In this document: piece after piece, positions 31,107 through 42,752 of the stretch | Position numbering within the stretch: the first letter of the stretch is position 1 | Layout: each line of letters starts with the position of its first letter | Origin: Colwellia sp. C1TZA3 | GTDB taxonomy: Bacteria; Pseudomonadota; Gammaproteobacteria; Enterobacterales; Alteromonadaceae | Length of the DNA stretch: 64,000 nucleotides | Reading direction: 5' to 3' | Assembly: GCF_007954265.1 (NCBI RefSeq) | Contig: NZ_VOLS01000003.1 | Span: 51,390-115,389 of the forward strand | Translations under genes and position numbers: made by a program | The notes under the pieces: generated by a model | Told to the model about the DNA's origin: nothing | Seen by the model: the letters and a program-made list of their open reading frames with translations, nothing else | The model's database searches: none

Positions 31107-31137
31107 TTGACCTTACTCCCACGGTAAGGTTTATGAT
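31107..31137 (+). promoter_or_regulatory. MerR-type promoter/operator, copy 1
   Basis: -35 TTGACC (31107-31112) and -10 TATGAT (31132-31137) are separated by 19 bp, the overlong spacer typical of MerR-activated promoters. The spacer holds a perfect dyad, ACCTTAC-N7-GTAAGGT (31110-31130). It reads rightwards but also touches the regulator start, so it can serve for autorepression. Confidence 0.85.
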
Positions 31138-31243
31138 GGCTCAACTACACAGTTAATTCAAGAATAAAATGAGCTTCTTATGTCAAATTAATGCGTCTTT
31201 ATAACTAAAATACTTGTGGGTAGCTAATTTATTTTCTAAACAC

Positions 31244-31274
31244 TTGACCTTCCCCCTACGGCAAGGTTTATGAT
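31244..31274 (+). promoter_or_regulatory. MerR-type promoter/operator, copy 2
   Basis: -35 TTGACC (31244-31249), 19-bp spacer, -10 TATGAT (31269-31274). The dyad ACCTTCC-N7-GCAAGGT has one mismatch. About 50 bp around it, from AACACTTGACC to ATGATGGCTCAA, repeats copy 1, so the promoter has been duplicated about 137 bp apart. It lies directly upstream of the CDF gene. Confidence 0.85.
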
Positions 31275-31314
31275 GGCTCAATTAAACACAGATACAAGGA
31301 TAAACGAGATTACT

Positions 31315-31953
31315 ATGTCAAGTTGTTGCGGCGCAGAAGCAAAAAATGCTAAAGAAAGAAGACTACTATGGATTGTACTTATCCTTAACTTTAGTATGTT
31401 TGTCGTCGAATTCATTGCGGGTTGGTTAGCCAATTCCAGTGGTTTACTTGCAGACTCTCTTGATATGCTTGCCGATGCTGCGGTTTACTCACTCAGCTTG
31501 TATGCTGTTGGAAAAAGCTTACTTCATAAAGGCCGTGCAGCCCTAGCAAACGGATACCTACAATTATCTCTTGGTCTATTGGTTTTACTGGATGTCGCGA
31601 GACGAATATGGCTTGGTAGTGAGCCTCAATCTGACTTGATGTTTTCAATTGGCTTCATGGCCTTGATTATCAATATGATTTGTTTCGGTATCTTATATCA
31701 ATTTAGACAGGGTGATGTGAACCTTAAAGCCAGTTGGATATGTTCTCGCAATGATATGCTAGCCAATATAGGTATATTGATTTCAGCATTTTTAGTTGGC
31801 CGATTAAACACAGCATGGCCAGATTGGGCTATTGGCAGTGTCATTGCTATCATCGTCATCCACTCTAGTATTGCTATAATTCGAGAAGCAAAAGAGTCGC
31901 TAAAAGAAAGTGAATCACAAAAAATAGCGGAAAGTAATGATTCAATTGCCTAA
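31315..31953 (+). CDS. Cation diffusion facilitator family transporter
   Basis: Predicted inner-membrane exporter of Zn, Cd or a similar divalent ion, 212 residues from ATG 31315; the longer frame would start inside the -10 box. The N-terminus has SSCCGAE, a cysteine pair that may bind metal. About six transmembrane helices follow, with GLLADSLDMLADAAVYSL in helix 2 carrying the CDF aspartates and ASWICSRNDMLANIGILIS in helix 5. The protein lacks the long C-terminal cytoplasmic domain of larger CDF proteins and ends soon after helix 6. It is the first gene behind the MerR-type promoter. Confidence 0.85.
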   Translation: MSSCCGAEAKNAKERRLLWIVLILNFSMFVVEFIAGWLANSSGLLADSLDMLADAAVYSLSLYAVGKSLLHKGRAALANGYLQLSLGLLVLLDVARRIWLGSEPQSDLMFSIGFMALIINMICFGILYQFRQGDVNLKASWICSRNDMLANIGILISAFLVGRLNTAWPDWAIGSVIAIIVIHSSIAIIREAKESLKESESQKIAESNDSIA

Positions 31954-32338
31954 CATATTTCGACCGAGTAAAGCATGGATACATCTCAAAATGGGATGCT
32001 ACATAATGATTGCATTGATAACTCTGCAATCTACTTTTGCTATGGCTGACAGTTGCGACTTAAATATAAATAACGAACCACTTATTAAGCAACAGATGCA
32101 ATTAAAATCTGTAGCTGCCGAATTCCTTTCTACAAGTGAATCTCCTTTTGAGCAAGAAATCAATCAAGATGAATGCTTGGATTGTAATGATAAATGTTGT
32201 CCTTGTTGTTCAAGTAGTATGTTTACCACGCTATCGGTAAAGACAAACATTATAACACCAGAGATATTCTCCAAGCGTATCGAATCAACAAAATTCGATA
32301 CGCTTTATTATTCATTCAAGCGCCCCCCAAAAGCTTAA
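31937..32338 (+). CDS. Small Cys-rich exported protein in the metal operon
   Basis: Up to 133 residues, overlapping the CDF gene by 17 bp; internal starts at residues 19 (31991) or 24 would shorten the N-terminus and place the hydrophobic stretch MIALITLQSTFAMA as a signal peptide. The mature part has a cluster DECLDCNDKCCPCCSSSM with six cysteines. I do not recognise a family. By position, between a CDF gene and czcC, it recalls the small periplasmic CzcI-type proteins, but this is inference only. Metal binding is likely from composition. Confidence 0.6.
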   Translation: MIQLPNIFRPSKAWIHLKMGCYIMIALITLQSTFAMADSCDLNINNEPLIKQQMQLKSVAAEFLSTSESPFEQEINQDECLDCNDKCCPCCSSSMFTTLSVKTNIITPEIFSKRIESTKFDTLYYSFKRPPKA

Positions 32339-32407
32339 TTTTACCTTCATTAACTCCGTGGTGGTTTACAAAACACTCTCAATATATATAAAAAATAGGA
32401 TGTACAG

Positions 32408-33769
32408 ATGCATTATTGTACTAATGTGCCTGCTAAAGGCACAAATAAGACTTGGTTATCTTTAAACTGGATGACCTGCTTTCAAATATTTACGCTCGGA
32501 ATATGGGTAATTAGCCCTTTAGCACAAAGTATGGAAAAGCAGAGTATGGTTAAAGAAAAGACATTAACATTATCTTCTGCGATTAAACGAACGCTAAAAG
32601 ATAACCCCTCCCTCAAAGTATTTAAATTTCGACAAGGCGCTCTTGAAGGTCAGTTAAAAAGCCAGGACTTAAGGCCTGCCTATGAAGTTGGCTTTGAAAT
32701 GGAGAACTTTGCTGGCACGGGTGATATTGGCGTATTTAATCGTACCGAATTCACTCTCTCACTTTCTTCATTACTAGAAATGGGCGGTAAAAGAGAGGCT
32801 CGCGTTGGTGTCGTTAAAAGTCGCAGTTCACAACTTGTTGCGATGCGTAAAATTGAAGCGTTGAACTTACTCAGTGAAGTGACTCGTCGATATATAGATG
32901 TTCTTGCAGCACAAGAGCGAGTGTCATTAGCTCAAGAAGCAACATTACTGGCTGAAAACACCTTATTAGAAGTTGAAAAAAGGTCAAATGCGGGTGTTGC
33001 TCCCACAGCTGAAGTTAAACGAGCACTTGCCGCCTTAGGTAATTCAAGGTTAATCGCTTCATCTGAACAACAACAGTTTGACTATGCAAAAGTTGCATTA
33101 GCCATGATGTGGAAAGACACAACGCCATCATTTACTCAAGTCGATGGTAATTTGTTTCAGTTTTCCGCGGATATTGAATTTAAAAAGTTATATGCCAAGG
33201 TAGAGCAAAACCCTGAAATATTAATTTATGCTGCTGAAGAACGTTTACGAGATGCTCAACTTCGTTTGGCTCGTACTGAATCCAGTGCTGACATCAAGTG
33301 GTCAGTTGGCATTAAACAAATCCAAGAGGTTAATGATACTGCACTTACCGCAGGTTTTAGCATGCCGCTATTTTCTTCGAAGCGAAATACTGGTGCGATT
33401 ATATCAGCACAAGCTAAGCGTGACGAAGTCACAGTAAAAAGAGAAGTTACAATGCTGGCTTTACATAATCAATTATATCGCGCTTATTCCAATAGGAAAC
33501 AAGCTATTTTTACTGCTCAAAATCTAAAAGACAGTATTGTCCCTACATTAAAAGAAGCATTAATTGAGACTAAAACCGCCTACCAACGTGGTCGTTATAG
33601 CTATTTAGATTACTTGACTGCCAGGCAAGAGTTACTCTTTGCTCGTCGCGCCATGATTGAATCTGCGGCTATGGCTTTACGATACGGCACAGAAATAGAG
33701 CAACTGATAGCTGAGCCTTTACCTGCCTCTCAATATGGCTTGGCCTCACCAGTAAATTACAAATTTTAA
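32408..33769 (+). CDS. czcC: CzcC-like outer membrane efflux channel (TolC family)
   Basis: Outer-membrane channel of the RND metal efflux system, 453 residues. A hydrophobic N-terminal segment (FQIFTLGIWVISPLAQS) is a probable signal peptide. It has the two repeated coiled-coil regions of the TolC fold, with typical segments TLSSAIKRTLKDNPSLKVF and TAYQRGRYSYLDYLTARQELL. The ENFAGTGDIGVFNRTEFTLSLS stretch is typical of CzcC/CnrC proteins. An AGGATG site precedes it. It heads the czcCBA block. Confidence 0.88.
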   Translation: MHYCTNVPAKGTNKTWLSLNWMTCFQIFTLGIWVISPLAQSMEKQSMVKEKTLTLSSAIKRTLKDNPSLKVFKFRQGALEGQLKSQDLRPAYEVGFEMENFAGTGDIGVFNRTEFTLSLSSLLEMGGKREARVGVVKSRSSQLVAMRKIEALNLLSEVTRRYIDVLAAQERVSLAQEATLLAENTLLEVEKRSNAGVAPTAEVKRALAALGNSRLIASSEQQQFDYAKVALAMMWKDTTPSFTQVDGNLFQFSADIEFKKLYAKVEQNPEILIYAAEERLRDAQLRLARTESSADIKWSVGIKQIQEVNDTALTAGFSMPLFSSKRNTGAIISAQAKRDEVTVKREVTMLALHNQLYRAYSNRKQAIFTAQNLKDSIVPTLKEALIETKTAYQRGRYSYLDYLTARQELLFARRAMIESAAMALRYGTEIEQLIAEPLPASQYGLASPVNYKF

Positions 33770-33778
33770 GGATTTCAC

Positions 33779-37899
<4,121 letters not shown>

Positions 37900-37901
37900 C
37901 T

Positions 37902-37939
37902 AAAAAAAGCAGTAACCGATTGAATACAGGTTACTGCTT
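37902..37939. terminator. Hairpin after czcA
   Basis: Perfect 11-bp arms AAGCAGTAACC (37907-37917) and GGTTACTGCTT (37929-37939), 11-nt loop. Seven A on the left side would give a T tract on the minus strand, while the plus strand has only TTATTT. It may end the czc transcript in part and reduce expression of dsbB-dsbA. Confidence 0.6.
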
Positions 37940-37954
37940 ATTTATTGAGGTTAT

Positions 37955-38410
37955 ATGAAAAATATAAATTCTACAGTTAGCATTCCCTCTTCCTGGCTAT
38001 TAGTCTTTAGCTGTTGGGTCATTGCTACAACAGCTACTCTTACTAGCTTATTTTTTAGTGAGATAGTCCAATTACCGGTATGTGTTTTATGCTGGTATCA
38101 ACGCATTGCAATGTATCCTTTGGTACTTATGCTACCGCTAGCGTTATTTCCTTTTGATGCAAAAATAATTCGTTACGCTGGAGTATTGACCTTTTTTGGC
38201 GGTCTTATTGCATTGTTCCATGTGCTACTTGTCGCTGGGTATATTCCCGAAAGCGCACAACCTTGTGTCGCCGACATTCCCTGCTCACAGACCCACTTAA
38301 ATCTTTTTGGTTGGCTTAACATGCCAATGATGTCTTTATTTACATTTGCTCTTATTGGCAAGTTACTTTTTTATGCAAACACTAAAACTAAACGAGGCTG
38401 CCTTGAATAA
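37955..38410 (+). CDS. DsbB-family disulfide oxidoreductase
   Basis: Inner-membrane protein of 151 residues with four transmembrane helices. The first cysteine pair is VCVLCWYQR (CxxC) at the start of helix 2, and the second is QPCVADIPCSQ in the second periplasmic loop. Both are needed to pass electrons from DsbA to quinone. The short CVLCWYQRI type is close to BdbC/DsbI proteins rather than to housekeeping DsbB. A GAGG site lies upstream. It overlaps the next gene and probably reoxidises it. Confidence 0.85.
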   Translation: MKNINSTVSIPSSWLLVFSCWVIATTATLTSLFFSEIVQLPVCVLCWYQRIAMYPLVLMLPLALFPFDAKIIRYAGVLTFFGGLIALFHVLLVAGYIPESAQPCVADIPCSQTHLNLFGWLNMPMMSLFTFALIGKLLFYANTKTKRGCLE

Positions 38411-39053
38411 AAAAATCCTATTCCTTAGTACTACTGTTGTACTTTCACTAATTTTCTTTGCTGCAATTTCGTTATTCCAAACACAACAGGTGAGTAAAGG
38501 AAATGAACTAGTAAATAATAACCTAAGTGCTTTAACCCGTATTGGAGCACCAACGAAAGGTGCAGCTGATGCGAAGGTGACTATTGTAGAGTTTTTTGAT
38601 CCAGCTTGTGAAACCTGTGCTAAATTCTATCCTCTAGTAAATAATATAATCAAAAAATACCAGGGTAAAGTAAAAGTGGAGATGCGTTATACACCATTTC
38701 ATCAAGGCTCAGAGCAAGTAGTAAAGTTACTCGAAGCGGCTCACTTACAAGGAAAGTTTTGGCCTGCATTAGAAATTTTGTTTGCCAAGCAGAGTTTCTG
38801 GACATATAACCATGTGGCAAAATCAAGTCAAGCACTACAGTTACTATCACCTTTACCTTTGAATCAGCAGCAGTTGAAAATTGATATGGAAAGTAAGCAA
38901 ATTAAAAATATTGTTTCCCGAGATATTACAGATGCCAAATCATTAGAGGTACGGGCAACGCCACAGTTTTTTATAAATGGTAAGCCATTAGCTAACTTTG
39001 GCTATAAACAATTAGTTCAATCCGTTGAGAGAGCTATAGCACTAGCTTATTAA
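38403..39053 (+). CDS. DsbA/BdbD-like membrane-anchored thiol oxidoreductase
   Basis: A 216-residue protein from a TTG at 38403, which has GAGG 5 bp upstream and overlaps the dsbB-like stop by 8 bp. An ATG at 38373 is the alternative. One N-terminal helix (LSTTVVLSLIFFAAISLF) anchors it, followed by a thioredoxin-fold domain with the active site DPACETCAKFYP (CxxC) and the cis-proline loop VRATPQFFINGKPL. It would introduce disulfide bonds in exported proteins, perhaps the Cys-rich protein upstream; that target is inference. Confidence 0.85.
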   Translation: MNKKILFLSTTVVLSLIFFAAISLFQTQQVSKGNELVNNNLSALTRIGAPTKGAADAKVTIVEFFDPACETCAKFYPLVNNIIKKYQGKVKVEMRYTPFHQGSEQVVKLLEAAHLQGKFWPALEILFAKQSFWTYNHVAKSSQALQLLSPLPLNQQQLKIDMESKQIKNIVSRDITDAKSLEVRATPQFFINGKPLANFGYKQLVQSVERAIALAY

Positions 39054-39232
39054 AATTCATACCTATGAACTGGGCTTAAGTCGATTTTACAGGCGGATGA
39101 ATGATTCGCTCATTTTAACAATCTGTTAGTTATCTGCTTTTTAATAAATCGACGATTGAACCGATAATAGAATTCATCTAAGTATTTGGCAGTGTTGAAC
39201 GATATTCTCCACGAGTATCTACGCAACGTTAT

Positions 39233-39282
39233 GGTTATCAAATATGATAAACATAACGTTCTCGTTATCATATTTGATAACC
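39233..39282. repeat. 18-bp perfect inverted repeat made of two operator-like sites
   Basis: Arms GGTTATCAAATATGATAA (39233-39250) and its complement (39265-39282) around a 14-nt spacer. Each arm itself contains TTATCA-N4-TGATAA, a dyad. The arrangement looks like two binding sites for a dimeric repressor, but no regulator gene adjoins it. Confidence 0.6.
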
Positions 39283-39335
39283 GGTTGTGACATAGCTAAT
39301 TTGGACACACGTTAAGAGATATCAATAAAAACAAG

Positions 39336-39427
39336 CTATGGCGTTATGTGCCCCTTAACGAGTTAGAGCTAACCGTCACTTCTACCAAAGTGACCATAAA
39401 ACCTATGGCGTTATGTGCCCCTTAGCG
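39336..39427 (+). repeat. Pair of 25-bp direct repeats around a small hairpin
   Basis: CTATGGCGTTATGTGCCCCT plus TA-CG occurs at 39336-39360 and 39403-39427, identical except for one base. Between them is GTCACTT-N6-AAGTGAC (39376-39395 approximately), a 7-bp hairpin. The layout slightly recalls degraded integron attC sites, which I cannot confirm. Confidence 0.5.
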
Positions 39428-39535
39428 TCATAGGAGTACGAAATTTATGTCAGCTTTATGATCATAAAGCTGACCCTGGTTACATCTAATTATTTATGCC
39501 ACCAACAACAGATTAAGTATTAAAATATAATTTTA
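39420..39535 (+). repeat. Right copy of the island-flanking repeat, with a perfect 26-bp palindrome
   Basis: Aligns with 30526-30632. The core at 39449-39474 is a perfect palindrome with half-site GTCAGCTTTATGA. The two copies have the same orientation and lie 8.9 kb apart, on either side of the merR-CDF-czc-dsb genes. Confidence 0.6.
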
Positions 39536-40145
39536 TTACGGTCAGCTATCGTATCAAAGTGATCGGTAGCAAAGTGGAAATTTGTACTTTGCTATTTATC
39601 TTAAGTGCCAAAAGTTAGCGTTCTGAGATGAAACTCGACAGGCCGCTTTGAGCTTGAAGCGGACTATAGGAATAACGAATTACCAGCTTCCGCTTCGCGC
39701 ACAAAGTGATCATTATTATTGGTGGTAAACCTAATGTTATTCAGTGGCAGCAGTAAATGTTATTAAGTGACCGTGTTAGGTGATAATAACCGGCAGTTCT
39801 AATGCAATTGGGTGGCATAACTGATGTAATTATCCACTCTCTTACCAACAAGTCGATTAAACCTATAAAGACAGCGCTATTTTGCTATCTACTTACTCGC
39901 TCGCTTCCCTAACTCTACGCCTGATTGACCGCATCAAGTCTATTTTAATTGATATTCTAAAATAGCTAGATAAAATTTTATTTTTGTTAGCTTAATAAAT
40001 AACGATAAATGCATAAACAAATATCTCAGATAAACTGACTTCACAGATAAAATTAGTTACCCTTGACTACTCTCATTGAGTTTTATTTTAGTAATTTTCA
40101 AGTCAGCGTATACTGCCATATAGCTGACTTATTTTTGGAGGTTTT

Positions 40146-41264
40146 TTGCAACTTATTAAGTCGCTATTTTGCTGGCACGGTTTTGATAACCGACAACGTT
40201 TTATCTTTATTAGTCTGACATGCTTTCTTGCTTTTATCATGCTAAATGAAAGCTTGAGTGATTATAAATTAAGCGCCATTGTTATACTGTCATTATGTTC
40301 ATCAATATATTTAGCGGCCACTCAGCGTCGACTCAGTGATGCGCATTTGCATAACAGTTGGCTTCTAGCGCCTGCTGGTAGTTTTTTAGTGACAGGTTTT
40401 TTTATTGTTTTTACTGGCCACAACAGCAGCTATTGGTTGCTGTTAATACCTATACTGATGATGGTAGTACTTTTAACTTATCCAAGCAAAAGTCAAAGGC
40501 ACTATATACTTGGCTATAGTGGCCCAGTTAATTTATCTGACTTTCAACCAGTAATAAAAACTCATTCACGCAACAACCAACGTATTGAACCTACCATGAA
40601 TAGTGTCAATATCAATCAACCTTCAATTCATAAAAGTGACTACATACCACCTGCAGACAACAATGAAAATACCTTTTCAACAACCCATGCAAGTCCCTCC
40701 AGTGATAGTACGCAACATAAGATCGAACTTGCTGAATCAATTCGCTTAGCGCTTTTTAGCAAAAAAAATAGCCGACTTATTATAGCGTTTATTAGTTTTT
40801 TATTAGTGCTAGCATTCATCATATCAGTGCTATTTACAAAGCCAACGCCGGCTGAAAACCCTGTAAAACAAACAAGTAAAATTGCCAAGATAACAGGAAA
40901 ATTTCAACATCAAATAACACTGCCAGACAACTTCTCCGTTATGCTCGCAGCTAATAACGCTATTGTTATTCAGTGGCAAGCTAACGCTAAAGATAATCCT
41001 AGTGTTTGGGCTCTAGGCACAGCTAAAGGCGATACAAGTTGTAATAACATCGCGTTTACTAAAGAAGATGTCATTAGAACTTATAGTGTTAGCACAATAG
41101 ATAACAAGTATTATGCCTATTTCTCACCGTTAGACACCAAAGTGTTAATCAAAAATATCGCTTTTAAAAACAATTTTTCACTCTGTGGCTACAGCTTTTC
41201 ATTAAAAGGCAGTCAAGCCAAGTTAGGAAAGTCACTTTTTTATAACAATTTAATTGAATATTAA
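40146..41264 (+). CDS. Membrane protein with a DUF805-like N-terminus
   Basis: A 372-residue protein of unknown role. A TTG start at 40146 is supported by GGAGG 4 bp upstream; the next in-frame ATG is 32 codons on. The first 120 residues have about four transmembrane helices, with the segment LAATQRRLSDAHLHNSWLLA that resembles the RRLHD-x-SGWW signature of DUF805 proteins. A polar, Ser/Asn-rich linker follows (residues 135-200), then one helix (LIIAFISFLLVLAFIISVLF) and a C-terminal domain of about 130 residues with two cysteines. A terminator follows. Confidence 0.65.
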   Translation: MQLIKSLFCWHGFDNRQRFIFISLTCFLAFIMLNESLSDYKLSAIVILSLCSSIYLAATQRRLSDAHLHNSWLLAPAGSFLVTGFFIVFTGHNSSYWLLLIPILMMVVLLTYPSKSQRHYILGYSGPVNLSDFQPVIKTHSRNNQRIEPTMNSVNINQPSIHKSDYIPPADNNENTFSTTHASPSSDSTQHKIELAESIRLALFSKKNSRLIIAFISFLLVLAFIISVLFTKPTPAENPVKQTSKIAKITGKFQHQITLPDNFSVMLAANNAIVIQWQANAKDNPSVWALGTAKGDTSCNNIAFTKEDVIRTYSVSTIDNKYYAYFSPLDTKVLIKNIAFKNNFSLCGYSFSLKGSQAKLGKSLFYNNLIEY

Positions 41265-41308
41265 TTTGATCTGACGAAAAATGGTAAAACGACCTTGGAT
41301 CGATGTAT

Positions 41309-41341
41309 GAGTCATTTAAAAGATGTTTAAATGACTCTTTA
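41309..41341 (+). terminator. Intrinsic terminator after the DUF805-like gene
   Basis: Perfect 12-bp arms GAGTCATTTAAA (41309-41320) and 41326-41337 around AGATG, followed by TTTAATT. Confidence 0.75.
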
Positions 41342-41357
41342 ATTAAACAGGTAATTA

Positions 41358-41517
41358 TACCAAGTTGATTAATTACCTGCTCATTTTTAATGGTTAAAGT
41401 GAATAACTACAGCGTTATAAAATTTATAAGTAGAATAACTACTTACTAAAATTTATGCCTTGTATTTATCCATTTTTCCTCATGAAAAAGGTGATCACTT
41501 AATTAATGAAATTGGTA
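41358..41517 (-). mobile_element. Family B repeat, copy B2 (160 bp, MITE-like)
   Basis: Begins TACCAAGTTGATTAATTACC and ends AATTAATGAAATTGGTA. Flanked by TTA at 41355-41357 and 41518-41520. Opposite orientation to B1. Confidence 0.82.
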
Positions 41518-41853
41518 TTATAAAAGATTTAGATAGGTTTATTAATTTCTTTAGCTGCGATTAAGGCATATTTATTTAAGATAATAATTTCACTGCATTG
41601 ATACACAATATCAATTATCTACTTTTTCCTTGATGCTAATCTACTTAGTTTTTCAAGTGATGATCGCGACACTAGATCTGATTAACCACAATCCATATTT
41701 GGCTGGTAATAGTGAAAACAGCTTGTTGAGCAATCGCTAATGATGTCGATTAAAAATAAGGTAAACAGTAGATATAGGTGACTTTAACAGGAGGATTTTT
41801 AATCGGTTGGCTTAAAATTAGATGGGCACTAATACTTTAAGTAAAATTTAGAC

Positions 41854-42156
41854 AAAAAAAAGCGGTTCAATGAACCGCATTTCTATAACTAGCTTATATG
41901 CATCCTGCATAAATATATAATGTTCCCTCTTCATCCGTAAAGAGCTATCCTTAGCCTTTCCTAGCAAACCTTTTGCTGTCCATATTGTCCTTAATAATAA
42001 CTATCCTAGTTACATCAATTGTCTATACTCATCTTCCTGATGATTATTCCATGACAAATATTCATTCTATCCTTGCGAGACATCCTATCTCTTTGCTAAT
42101 CTAAGCATCCTATTAGTATACCTTTACCGTTATTTGCAATCCCTTTGTCTTCCTGA
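41854..42156 (-). ncRNA. csrB: CsrB-family regulatory RNA
   Basis: A predicted RNA of about 303 nt that sequesters the global regulator CsrA (RsmA). Read on the minus strand it has about 15 GGA motifs, most in hairpin loops closed by short stems: TGTC-AGGA-AGACA, CTAA-TAGGATGC-TTAG, GAGA-TAGGATG-TCTC, CATC-AGGA-AGATG, AACT-AGGAT-AGTT, GCT-AAGGAT-AGC, TGC-AGGAT-GCA. This density and design are the hallmark of CsrB/CsrC/RsmY-type RNAs. It ends in an intrinsic terminator: GCGGTTCA-A-TGAACCGC (41862-41878) followed on the minus strand by eight T (41861-41854). A promoter and a GacA/UvrY-type box lie upstream. It has no protein-coding content. The 5' end is predicted from the promoter. Confidence 0.93.
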
Positions 42157-42161
42157 CAGGT

Positions 42162-42191
42162 ATAATAGTAGACTAAATGCTAACTTTTCAA
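42162..42191 (-). promoter_or_regulatory. Promoter of the CsrB-like RNA
   Basis: On the minus strand TTGAAA (42191-42186) and TATTAT (42167-42162) are separated by 18 bp, which places the start at about 42155-42157, just at the first stem-loop of the RNA. Confidence 0.75.
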
Positions 42192-42324
42192 AGTAGGTAA
42201 TTTTAAAAAAACATCAAATAATAAATTACAGATGAATATAAATAAAAATAAAACAACTAAAACAACCACTTAAAAAATAACTCTCCATTCACATGCATAC
42301 CAAAAGTATTATATCTCACAGTAA

Positions 42325-42342
42325 TGTGAGACATGTCTTACA
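42325..42342 (-). promoter_or_regulatory. GacA/UvrY-type box upstream of the CsrB-like RNA
   Basis: Minus-strand TGTAAGACATGTCTCACA fits the consensus TGTAAG-N6-CTTACA with one mismatch. Its centre is about 178 bp upstream of the predicted RNA start, close to the distance reported for csrB and rsm genes controlled by the BarA/UvrY or GacS/GacA systems. Confidence 0.78.
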
Positions 42343-42360
42343 CAGTATTGGCATATTCAG

Positions 42361-42749
42361 GCGGTCAAAAAAAAAGCTATTAGTGTTGTCTAGTATTGCC
42401 CCACTGCCACTTTAAGCTGCCAACTTGAGTAAGCTAAGAAAGGGGTAGCTACTGGGTATCAATTAAGACGGTACAATGAGTAATTAAAGTAGAGCGAAGT
42501 CGGCTACGAGGGTCAATAATGGTTATTCTCGACAACTGCCCGTGCGTTGTATTAATAACCCAAATTTATGCGAAAACATCTCTGTGAGAGTCTCTATCTC
42601 AGAGTAATGTTGGAATGGATAGCACAAAAGATGCACTTTATCGGCTTACTCGTAAGACACTCAGTTAGAAGTGAAGCGAGTCTATAACAAAAACCCTACT
42701 AGACATTGTATGAGAAAACCTTTCAGTTATTTAAGTGCTTACGTCGCTA
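42361..42749. other. Unassigned spacer between the UvrY box and copy B3
   Basis: About 390 bp of higher complexity than the usual spacer here, with stop codons in every frame. It could be a decayed mobile element or gene; a short frame MLEWIAQKMHFIGLLVRHS near 42607 is the longest readable piece. I could not identify it. Confidence 0.3.
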
Positions 42750-42752
42750 TAA

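Larger units (their letters stand above)
39054..40145. other. Non-coding region right of the metal island
   Basis: About 1.1 kb with no credible gene. It holds a perfect 18-bp inverted repeat (39233-39282), a pair of 25-bp direct repeats (39336 and 39403) and the right copy of the island-flanking repeat (39420-39535). The stretch from 39540 to 40130 shows nothing I can identify. Confidence 0.5.
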
